DNA of 12,924 nt, taken from positions 1 to 12,924 of the forward strand of contig JNET01035205.1 of the NCBI GenBank assembly GCA_000697455.1, read 5' to 3'. This DNA is from Basidiobolus heterosporus B8920. Its lineage: Eukaryota; Basidiobolomycota; Basidiobolomycetes; Basidiobolales; Basidiobolaceae. The notes beneath the pieces were generated by a model that worked only from the letters and a program-made list of their open reading frames with translations, was not told the origin of the DNA and searched no databases. Positions within the stretch are counted from its first letter, which is position 1, and every line of letters starts with the position of its first letter. A program made the position numbers and the translations under genes. Positions 1-8,502 of this stretch are shown piece after piece.

Positions 1-210
1 CGTACCACTAAACATTTTGGTCAATACATCCTTTGGTTTAGTTCGACCTAGCTTTACCATAAGACCGGCTAAACCTTTTAGGAAGTAGTCAGCGGTTCCG
101 CTGTCGTCCCTTTTGATATAGACATGTGATGGTTGGTTATGTTCAATGGGTGTGCATGCTACTACGCTTAAGATACCAATGCTGAGAATCACTGATTTTG
201 CCCACTTCAT
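1..210 (-). CDS. N-terminal part of a small secreted protein (candidate effector), cut by window edge
   Basis: Read leftwards from the ATG at 210, the frame stays open for exactly 70 codons to the window edge, so the C-terminus and any later exons are missing. The protein starts MKWAK and continues with a hydrophobic core (about residues 6-18), then small residues around V17-A18-C19. This is a typical secretory signal peptide with cleavage near 18-20. A dibasic Lys33-Arg34 follows, as expected for a Kex2-type propeptide cut. The mature part seen is hydrophilic and basic, and C19, near the cleavage point, is the only cysteine. A TATA-like element lies about 65 bp upstream. I recognise no domain. 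Secretion is well supported by the sequence; a role as a host-directed effector is inference from small size, secretion and neighbouring repeats. It could equally be a cell-wall or housekeeping secreted protein. Confidence 0.6.
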   Translation of the reverse strand, partial: MKWAKSVILSIGILSVVACTPIEHNQPSHVYIKRDDSGTADYFLKGLAGLMVKLGRTKPKDVLTKMFSGT

Positions 211-1028
211 GGTCACAGCAATGAGTACCCAAATGAAAGTGATCTATGAACATAGTTTTTGATATGTTATGCCTCTTATAGGGTCAATTCGATACATGAG
301 TGGAATTGATTTGACACAGTTTGCAACGAGATCATTTATTTTCGTCTGTGTTTCATTCATTCAAGCAATGTTCATCAAAAGCATACCAGTTTGGAATACT
401 TGCTTGCATGTAATGATCTGTCATGGTTATTTCGCAAAAGATTTGCAATTGGATCATAATAGAATCCCCATTGATGATGATAGTTTTCAATTGCTCTTAT
501 TTTAACGCATAGATGTTTCACCAGTGTAATTTGAAATCATCTCACTTTCCTATCTCGATCATTTCAGTATGCATTCAATTTACACACATGGTGATCTCAC
601 TAGTGGGTGAGTTTCTCAAAAACAGAGCTATTGGAATTTGAAGTACCGCATCGATGTAATAGATTATGATACATTGTTTGGTCAGCCATATAATCGAGAT
701 CTTGGATCGTGAAAAAAAATCCTGATCGAGAAAATGATTTTTTGCGGATACTCAATGTTTCAATTTCAAAATTTTGGGAAAGTCCGAGCTTGTTTCAATT
801 TAACCCGCGATTAATTATGTTCTATTTCAAAACGATCATACAATATGCATTCCAAACACAATGTTTCTTTAATGGTTGGTTGGATATAGGTCAATATCGT
901 CTATTGAAGTACCATTTAATGAAGATTGCGCAGTTGGTTGTTTTTGAACCATCATTCGCGATGGTTCGATTATATTTACAAGAAAAGTGTAAAGGGGTGA
1001 AGAACCTGGAACATCCAACCGTCTATTT
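211..1028. other. intergenic stretch between the kinase 3' end and the secreted-protein promoter
   Basis: Both flanking genes are on the minus strand, so this should hold the 3' UTR of the kinase gene (right part) and the promoter of the secreted-protein gene (left part). I see no canonical AATAAA for the kinase transcript on the minus strand close to its stop. The small open frames here (269-505 and 709-1074, plus strand) show no family resemblance. No RNA gene or repeat is recognised. Confidence 0.5.
274..281 (-). promoter_or_regulatory. TATA-like element of the secreted-protein gene
   Basis: On the minus strand this reads CTATAAGA, 64-71 bp upstream of the ATG at 210. That spacing leaves room for initiation about 30 bp downstream and a 5' UTR of about 40 nt. 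It is a short AT-rich match in AT-rich DNA, so support is modest. Confidence 0.35.
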
Positions 1029-4000
1029 TCATCCCTCCAAAGTAGAGGTTTTTCTTGACGCGTTACGTCCTTGAAAATGCGCCTCAAACTCTCGAATCAA
1101 TCTATGCCGATTATGGATATTCCAGATCCAATCGAATAATATTTTAGACGTCCAACGTTCTTGAGGGTCAACTGCGAGACATCCAAAGAGTAATTCTCTA
1201 CATTTTGTACCTTTGACCGACTTGCATATTTCCTTGCGCATCCTTTCCTCGTTTCCAACGGTTTCTCTTAACCCACGAATGTCTTCGTCAAATACACCTG
1301 GCCAAGGATTCTGTTGCGATAATGTCCGCCAAATCAAAATACCAAGAGAATAGATATCCTCAGCAAGGGGGTCAACAGGGTAAGGGAGTATCTCATGGTC
1401 CTGTTTGTGCTTTGGTAGAGTGCAAATAGACCTTGCATGAATGTTAACTTAGGCCACAAGCAAAAATGAACCAACTACAAAAATTTACCTATATCTTTTA
1501 TAACCGTGATCAGGCGAAGTGCGAATTTTTGGTAATAACTTCAATTCCTCTAGGCTGTATTTTCGCGCACTCCATTTAGACACATCTTCTGCTCGGACAA
1601 ATAAAGCTCTTCCAAAATCAATGATCACTGCTTTAGGCCTAAGACTTTTGTCTTTTAGTAATGAACCAGGCTTTTCATTGATCATGACATTAATTTCCGA
1701 AAGGTCTCGATGAGCGATTCCGTTCTCATGCATCACTTTCACTGCTACAATCATGTCCCTTATGATCTTATATTTCTGTTGGGCCGTAACCTTATGTCGG
1801 GAGTGAAGATAATCCTTCAAAGTTTGTTGACATCTAGAAAAGATAGTGAGTCGGAACTGATGTTTGCTATGCTGTTGTGATAAATGATATGTACCTAAAC
1901 ATGGTTAATCCAGCTAATTGGTTGGATTCATTTTCCAATATGGTCATGATTTCCCCAATTCTTTTGGTGCCTTTAAGTTTACTGGATTTGTTGTTAGGTC
2001 GTTAATACTCAAATTGCTGTAATAACACGAAATTTACTTACGTGAGACAAAGGACTTCCATCAAACATCCTTGGAAAGACGATTCGTTTATTTCCTTGTA
2101 AAGCTGAATCACCACGTCTGGGTTGTGAAGATGTCCATGTACTGCCTTAAAAAATCCGTTGACTGCATCGGAGGACATCACTTTCCGGTAGTTTTCATCC
2201 AATTTCTCTACTTTAACACCATGGTTATAAGCGACTTTAAGGAGTAAATTAGTAAAATACAGTAGCGTAAGAGACACAGAAATCTTAGCTTTACATATTT
2301 TAAAGTGTTGATATAGATCAACGACCGATCTAGGCCGGGCTAAGCTCAATGAGCGGTCTTACGTAGTGGAGAATTGTGTTAGTGATACGTTTGATTTCAA
2401 TGTGGCAAAACACTTGCGAAACTTACTTGTTATGGGTCGCTCTTCAGTCTCTTCTATGTGGTTGTCTAATTCTTTACTAAATTTGGCCGATGCTATGGGA
2501 ATAACCCCCTTGTCTTTACTGGCATTTTTGATGCTTTCGAGGGAATTTAGTGGAGATGTCTTTTGATTTGTAGATCCGGCTTTTTCACTAAGAATTGTGT
2601 GTTGCTTGTTAGGTTGTGAACTTTCACCAGTTTCGTATGAAGCTGAATCTAGTACTAGAGCTTCCTCCTGGTCCATAGGAGGGTACTCACTATTCAGCAA
2701 CAATATGGGTGTTGTAGATCTTGAAAGCTTAACCTCAACTAAGTCTTCATTAGATTCGTTCTCGTTTGTTGCTGGTACCTCAAATTGAATCACAGGGGTA
2801 TTCACTTCTTGTTTGGGTACAATAGATATTGGGGTTGTGGCTCTAGAGAAGTCAATACGAGCTGGGGTATGTTGAATAGTCAGATGCTCTTCGGGATTCA
2901 AAGTCTCTTCCTTTGGCGACTCTATCGAAAGTTGCTGAGGCATAGCTGAACGCTCGCTACTCGGATCATCAGATGCAACATTCAAAGGAGGTGTTACACT
3001 TGTTAAGATCTCAACATGCTCTTCCCTTGGTTCAGATACTTGTTGCTGCTTAGGTTCACTCAATTCTGTTGGCGTTAAGTGTGACAGTTCGTTAGTAAGT
3101 TGCTCTCTTAGCTTCTCGTATTTACATAGAAACGGTTTGAACGCCTTGTTTAGCTGTAGTCGAATTGAGTTTGAAATTTCCATCTCAAGCCTGACTATTT
3201 TGATTACCAGTACTTTTATCCAAGTTTTAGTAGAATCTAGGCTCTGCAAGATCTCCACTTCATCAATATCGTGTCTTGCTCCGAAAGGCTTACAGACAAA
3301 ACAATCACCTTTTAAAAACATGGTCTTTTTACTACCAGGAATCTTGTCGTACTGCAAATTCGACATGACGAGTAACACCCCGTTAGGATCATCTCTACAT
3401 GTTTCAAGAATCGTTCGGTTTTGAGAAACGAAAAGGCGGACCACTTGAGGTTTAAAGGGGTGACTGAGCAAGTTTAATATGGGATAGTGGATAGACTCTG
3501 TTATCTCTTTTGCCAACAACTCCATGTGGCTTCTTTCGGCCTCTTCTTGATTGAGTATTTTTACAGTATAGAGGTTTTCAACTTTGTTAAAAGCCAATGT
3601 TTCCCACTGCTGTTGAAAATCCATTTGAAGTTCGCGAGTAAAGTTTGTTGCGCACAACTCATTGATTATATCGTCCAACGCCTGCTTAAAATCACTGGCA
3701 ACAAAAAATATCACATCCGTGTCGTCGTATGCTTCTTTCACCTTTGAAGCTACCATGGTTAGATCATGTTTGAAATCCTCCAGAGTTGTGTATTCGCCTT
3801 CCCATACTCTCCTCTCTATACGTGTTAAGTTGAGGGAAGGTTCACGTGGAGTGTAAAGCCTACTGGTGCCCCAAGAAGAGATAAAGGCACGACTGCAAGA
3901 TAAGGGAAATAGTCGATCTAAAATATATATGGCTTGATAGAAAAGATCTCCCATATTAAGAGTTGAGGCGATAATCCTTTTTTGTATATTCATGAAGCTG

Positions 4001-5805
4001 TCATCTATCGGGAAAGTTGGCAATTGTAGATCTGATTGCGAATCTATCGGAGAAACCTGCTGTTTTCCGCTCTCAGGAATCTCTTGTGGCAATACTGCGT
4101 CCACTATATGCTCTGTGAGCGGTTTAGGGCTAGAACCGGATGTTTCTGGTAATGACATGTCATCATTTGATCCCACTTTTGTTGGTGTTTGGGTATTTTC
4201 TTTGGAGAAGGTTGGTGAGTGTTCCACTCTCGATGGACTCAAGGTAGTCTCGACATCGCTTCTAGTGATTCCAGTAATGTTTAAATCACGACTCCATCCC
4301 GCTTCTAGTGATTCTTGAGATTCACGGCCCGGAAGATTTACTTGGTTAGACTTTTTCGAGTCGTCTAGAATCAAATTAGGAGAAGATGGCTCCTCATGAC
4401 TCGTATCGGTATGGGTTGGTTTTCGTGATGGTGTCTTTATAGGAGTGGTCATGTGAGATGAGTGAATTGAGTCTTCGTGGGAAATATCCATTTGAACTTT
4501 AGGACTTTCGTAACACCTCAATGGCACTATTGTTGGTTCGAAGCAAGTGGCAAGTTCGTATGATGTAGATATCGGTATATCTTCTATAATCTCCGAAGAA
4601 ACCCCAATAGTTTCTTTCAAAAGATATTTTAGTGCATTTTCGTATTAGATGAGCTATCCAACAATAAATACTTACTCTGATTTAAAAGATTCTTTCCCTT
4701 ATTATCTCCAGCACCACCTCTGATCAAGGCGGATTCGGTAGGTGAGCCATTATGTTGACTCTGTTTTCTTAGTGAACTGCTTGAAGGTCCGTGAAGTTCG
4801 ACCCCTTTTCCTTTATGACTTTTCAACAGATTACTAGATATAGAGTGGATACTCGATATGCTAGGAATAGGTTGCGGTGGTGTGTATAAGAATTTCGAAG
4901 GTGACGCATTCCCTTCCGCGACTGAAGGAGTTTGCAACCGTTTGTTCAAGTGTAGGTCAGGCGTGTATATCTTAGGTCGATCAGTATATATTGTTGAAAC
5001 TAAAACGAACGTAATTTCCTTGGTTATTCGGTTGTATGATAGGTATATAAATATAATTGCATATAGGTATACCATTTTTCGAACGTTCAAGAGATTCATT
5101 TTCTCTTTCTTCACCATTCATGTCTACACGAAATTTCTTTTGAGGGGGACTTGCGACAGTTTTATCTTCAGTAGGTAATTTCTCTTCCGGAGTCAAAAGA
5201 TGTTTACTCTTATTGGAGGTAGAAGGAGGCGTTTCTTGCAGGAGAGATTTTTTCTCTGGAGAAATGTAAACAGGTAAATTTAATTCGTGAGAATGTGCGA
5301 TTTTTGTTAGGCTCTGGGATACAACTCGCTTCTTCGCACCAACAAAGGAAGGACTAGAAAAATAGTCCTTATTTTTTAGAGAATAAGTGTTCACTTTTTG
5401 TGAAGAGCCGTAATCCATAACAAAAGAACGCTGGCGCTTCGAAGTTAATTTCAGCGAAAGTTTTTGCTGGTTTTTAAAGAGATTTTGAGAAGTTCCAATG
5501 GGGGTCTCAGGAGTAGAAGATACTCTTTGTGACCTAGAAAGAAATATTTCACATCAGAACGCGAAGAAATTTCGAACAAAAAACTAGGTTTCGTTGAACA
5601 TGACTGAGAGTACTTACGAGTTTGTGAGGTCGGACATGACATCGTTGACGTGGATGGATCTCTTCGTGGGAGTACCAGTTTTATTATTGGGTGAAAGTAC
5701 AAATTCCTTTGGGGATTTTTTGGAATAAACTGGAGATTTGAGTTTCGACACGTATAAAACCGAAAGTCCAGTTGGCTTTTGCGCCGTGTTTGTTTCCTCC
5801 GCCAT
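1029..5805 (-). CDS. Bromodomain-like/protein-kinase fusion protein, 8 exons, predicted 1436 aa
   Basis: The model joins exons 5805-5618, 5533-5073, 4999-4676, 4613-2427, 2357-2042, 1981-1895, 1833-1489 and 1431-1029 (minus strand). All seven introns (57-84 nt) have GT-AG ends and keep the frame, giving 4311 nt ending in TGA. The start is the first ATG of an open exon beginning MAEETN. Residues 1 to about 520 are low-complexity and rich in Ser/Thr-Pro, with several CDK-like S/T-P-x-K/R sites (T45-P-T-K, SPEK, SPSK, TPSR) and basic patches such as SKRQR and PPQKKFR that suggest a nuclear protein. Residues about 527-644 are bromodomain-like (LNLTRIERRVWEGEYTTLEDF at 585-605, compare MDLsTIekkl..GeYtsleeF). 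Residues about 725-830 form a conserved-looking block of unknown family, followed by another disordered linker. The kinase domain (about 1115-1415) has alpha-C Glu1154, H1229-R-D, Asn1236, D1260-F-G and D1328-IYSLG. The glycine loop is degenerate and the beta-3 Lys position is Gln1138. A fungal-type kinase is likely; activity and substrate are unknown. Exon boundaries are predictions. Confidence 0.8.
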
Positions 5806-6279
5806 GATGCCTTGAAAACAACTTTTAGCTTGAAAAAAGTTGTTAACTAAGTCGAAGGCAAACTACTTGTTCACTAACTTAAGTTTGAATTTTTATGATT
5901 TCACTAGATTCAAATGTGTAATGTGATACTAGGATTAAACGGTTTGATTTTGAAAATGTTGCAATATCAAAGATGATGTTTTAATTTGAAGTAGCTAGAA
6001 TTTCAATTTCTCAAAAATTACAACAATCATTGAATTGCTGTTTCCATCACAACGAAACATTGCTTGAGTTAACAAGCTATTCTCGAATCTATTGTAGGAT
6101 ACTATATTCTTTAATAAAGCATCGCTTTGATTGGTGAAAAAACTGATGATTACCTGAGAATCATTATGATGTCATGCTTCTAGTTCCCTCCACAAAGTTC
6201 TTGATTTAGTTTACCAGTTTAACTCGCTTTAACAAAGCATTTACTACGTTGTTGTTGAACATTACTCTTTCTCGAAAGT
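5806..6279. promoter_or_regulatory. divergent intergenic promoter region between the kinase fusion and Hikeshi genes
   Basis: The two genes start head to head 474 bp apart, so this stretch must hold both promoters and both 5' UTRs. It is AT-rich. No convincing TATA box is seen at a suitable distance from either ATG. A CCAAT-type pentamer (ATTGG on the plus strand, near 6130) is present but is weak evidence alone. Shared regulation is inference from the geometry. Confidence 0.5.
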
Positions 6280-6964
6280 ATGTTTGGTTGTATTGTAGCT
6301 GGTAGACTTGTAGGTATTACTTCAATAAATCCTTCACATCAACTTGCAGTGTACTAACAACGACTGATATTTACGTATACCAGGTTCAAACTAATCTCCA
6401 ACAAGTTGATGTAAACAAATACGTATTCGAATTAGCCGATGCCCATAACATCAACCATGTGATAGTTTTTTTGTTAGGAACTATCCCATTTGAACCAGGT
6501 TATGCGGCTACTGTACATTTTCTTTGGCCCAACAAGAATTGGCAGATGCTAGGAGTGTAAGTATATTTAGCGATTTATTTCAACTTCCTCCATCTCACTC
6601 TTGATTTTCTAATAGACTATCTAATGATAAACCTTCTGCTGTATTCCGACTCCAAGCTGGCGGGAATAATCAACCAGTCCCCGGTGTTACTGCTACTCTT
6701 GGAATTTCCATCGAACCGATCAACTTAGTAGAGCAGCAATACCAAGCACATCTGCAGAGCACTTCGAACAATAATAACAAGACAGTCACTTCACCTGTAG
6801 TAATTGCTGAGAGAATTCTGAACCAAGTGTATAACTTTGTGACCTCTTATGTGAGCGGTGGTAGTAATGATATGATTCCATTGAAGGCATTTGAGAATTG
6901 GTATCAAACCACTCAACGGAAAGTAAAAGCTGATCCTAGCTTTTTGCTCAAAAACTCTGAATGA
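6280..6964 (+). CDS. Hikeshi/OPI10 family protein (HSP70 nuclear import carrier), 3 exons, 183 aa
   Basis: Exons 6280-6309, 6384-6556 and 6616-6964 join in phase to 552 nt ending in TGA. The introns are 74 and 59 nt with GT-AG ends. The protein begins MFGCIVAGRLVQTNLQQV, nearly the same as the start of human Hikeshi (MFGCLVAGRLVQT), and continues with NHVIVFLLGTIPFEPGYA, matching the family's hVVVFMLGTIPFpeG motif. The later segments NDKPSAVFRL and GISIEPI also fit the family, and the C-terminal half with VYNFVTSYVSG resembles the family's helical tail. Length is close to the usual ~197 aa. Family knowledge: Hikeshi binds HSP70 and FG-nucleoporins and carries HSP70 into the nucleus during heat stress; the yeast member is called OPI10. 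The tiny 10-codon first exon is supported because it encodes the conserved N-terminus exactly. An AATAAA follows the stop by about 40 bp. Confidence 0.95.
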
Positions 6965-7002
6965 TGCGATTACTGTTTTGTTATATATCTCCCTATGAAT
7001 TC

Positions 7003-7008
7003 AATAAA
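7003..7008 (+). terminator. polyadenylation signal of the Hikeshi gene
   Basis: A perfect AATAAA lies 39 bp after the Hikeshi stop codon, on the same strand, followed by a T-rich stretch. This is a normal position for a 3'-end signal. Confidence 0.55.
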
Positions 7009-7739
7009 GCATGCCAATATTATTGGTACTTTGTTAATTGTTGTACATACAGTCTTAGAGTTTAATGCGCAGCACTCAAGTATTTCATATTCTTGACATT
7101 AGGTTTAAGTTATGGAGCACTTAACCACATTTCCCATAGATGATCAAAGATTAGGGTTAGATACTTAAGAAAAAACCAACCAAGATGAATTGTTTCTCTC
7201 TTGGACCAAAATCACGTACTTCCGAGATACCGACCATATTATGATCACTGGTATTAGCAAGAAAAGCTAAGCGCCAATATAACCATGTAAAGAAGAAGAC
7301 ATCTGATCCAAGTGGATCGATAGAAACAGGATACATCGGCAAAAGCCCATATATAGTTATTAAAAGTAATATTCATGGAGTGGCCTCACACATTTGGTAG
7401 ATATCTTCGAGTAAAAATAAATCCAGAGTGCACTTTAAGAGAATCTTCCAGACAGACCTACTATCAGTGAAAAACATGGCCATCCAAATTCAGCGACACT
7501 ATGGGGCGTGTAAGCTTTACCAATGTCTAAAACACCATAGATTATTACGTATGCATATGCGTCCTATACTCAACATTGTTTCGATACACCTAGCTCATAT
7601 GGCGGAGAGCGTGGCAAAACATTGACTCCATCGTTCAGTTTGAACAAAATGATTAGAAAGATGGGTTCAACGGGGAACGAGAAGGCAATGCTCAGACGAT
7701 CTATAGGTGTCTCAAACAAGTCAAATCCAATTGGAGGGG

Positions 7740-7776
7740 TGTGTGGGTAAGATAGTAAGATATGTGTGGGTAAGAT
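7740..7776 (+). repeat. two direct copies of a 14-mer upstream of the zinc-finger gene
   Basis: The 14-mer TGTGTGGGTAAGAT occurs at 7740-7753 and again, identically, at 7763-7776. The start-to-start distance is 23 bp, about two helical turns, and the second copy ends about 245 bp before the zinc-finger ATG. Such spacing suits a paired activator or repressor site, but this is inference and a simple local duplication would look the same. Confidence 0.5.
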
Positions 7777-7950
7777 GTAGGTAGACTTGAGCATTCAAAA
7801 GGAGAAAACAACCGCACTGAATCAGTGCTCTTTTTGCCAGGTCAATTTAACTTGGCAAATTCACCTAATATGGAATGATAGATCAAACTGGGTAAATGTG
7901 ATCACTACTGCCCGATCGAAAAGCCCTCCTGATATAATCCGCCTTCTCAA

Positions 7951-7963
7951 CCTTTTAAAAAGG
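7951..7963 (+). promoter_or_regulatory. TATA-like palindrome before the zinc-finger gene
   Basis: The sequence CCTTTTAAAAAGG, a near-palindrome, ends 56 bp before the ATG at 8020. Its TTTTAAAA core could act as a core-promoter element with a short leader. A second AT element, TATAAT, lies about 20 bp further upstream. Confidence 0.35.
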
Positions 7964-8019
7964 CCCTTCGTGTCTACCTCGGCTCATTCACCTCCAGCCT
8001 TTCTTCCACTCTAGTATTT

Positions 8020-8502
8020 ATGTCGTCTCTCGTATTAGACATGGTACAGCCGATTTCTCGTCGAAAACAACGCCGTGATAACATATGCGATATTTGTCAA
8101 AAATCCTTTGGTCGCCTGGACAATCTTAAGCGGCACTATCGAACACACACTGGGGAGAAACCACATCGCTGCTCATATCCAGGCTGCACTCAAAGTTTCC
8201 CTCGAAGCGATCAGTTGAATCGACATTTTAGCATGCATTCGGTCAGCCCTACTCTCAAAAAGAGAAAGCCCAGCATTGATAGCGATCAGGGCTCATTTTC
8301 GCAGTACCAACAGCAACCAACATATAGCTCGTCTATCCCCTCTACACCAGATTCTATACCATGGGCATTGTCTAGTAACAAGAAATACGCACCGATGGGT
8401 GTGGATCAGATCCAAACCATTTTAGATCTTACACCCGTGCACCTAGTTGCTCCTGAAGAGCCCAAATCATCCCGTATGGAGCTCGCTTATCTTCTGAATT
8501 AG
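8020..8502 (+). CDS. two-finger C2H2 transcription factor, Mig1/CreA-like, 160 aa
   Basis: A single uninterrupted frame from ATG to TAG. A basic stretch (SRRKQRRD, 13-20) precedes two complete C2H2 zinc fingers. Finger 1 has C23, C26, H39 and H43 and finger 2 has C51, C56, H69 and H73, joined by a canonical TGEKPH linker. The spacing and the second finger ([19 protein letters not shown]) resemble Mig1/CreA-type repressors. Helix positions -1/2/3/6 read R-D-N-R and R-D-Q-R; by the classical recognition code both favour a GAG triplet, so a GAGGAG-like site is predicted. A KKRK run (about 80-83) may be a nuclear signal. A Ser/Gln-rich linker follows, and the C-terminus ends in a short hydrophobic helix-like motif (RMELAYLLN), possibly a corepressor contact. 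At 160 aa it is much shorter than Mig1/CreA, so orthology is not claimed; targets are unknown. Confidence 0.85.
   Translation: MSSLVLDMVQPISRRKQRRDNICDICQKSFGRLDNLKRHYRTHTGEKPHRCSYPGCTQSFPRSDQLNRHFSMHSVSPTLKKRKPSIDSDQGSFSQYQQQPTYSSSIPSTPDSIPWALSSNKKYAPMGVDQIQTILDLTPVHLVAPEEPKSSRMELAYLLN

Larger units (their letters stand above)
6965..8019. other. intergenic: Hikeshi 3' end and zinc-finger gene promoter
   Basis: The left end is the Hikeshi 3' UTR and the right end the zinc-finger promoter and leader. A TTAGGGTTAG motif lies at 7151-7160, and two identical 14-mers lie at 7740-7776. Short open frames in both directions (for example 7157-7342, 7428-7625 and 7570-7794) show no recognisable protein family and no supporting splice context. 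I see no gene here, though a 5' non-coding exon of the zinc-finger gene cannot be excluded. Confidence 0.5.

Noticed and set aside
269-505. 78-codon plus-strand frame with an ATG and a hydrophobic stretch
   Set aside because: It overlaps the promoter of the secreted-protein gene, matches nothing known, and has AT-driven hydrophobic composition.
709-1074. 121-codon open frame on the plus strand, overlapping the kinase 3' end antisense
   Set aside because: It begins at a GTG and not an ATG, has no family resemblance, and its right end is antisense to the well-supported last kinase exon.
1029-1833. Naming the kinase as a FunK1 family member
   Set aside because: The HRD-L-S form is suggestive, but the C-lobe sequence does not follow the FunK1 pattern I know closely enough; only a profile search could decide.
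2038-2349. Separate 103-aa protein
   Set aside because: It is exon 5 of the kinase gene read into the following intron; it begins at a TTG within the exon, and donor and acceptor signals lie at both ends.
3992-4318. 108-codon plus-strand frame inside the large kinase exon, and similar frames at 2366-3856
   Set aside because: They are antisense to a 2187-nt exon that keeps its phase with its neighbours; their Ser/Cys-rich composition is what the reverse of a Ser/Thr-Pro-rich frame gives.
4676-5117. Alternative start at 5117 that would make a hydrophobic N-terminus (YLYAIIFIYLSYNR), suggesting a membrane protein
   Set aside because: That hydrophobic stretch is the AT-rich intron 5072-5000 read through; splicing it out keeps phase with both neighbouring exons.
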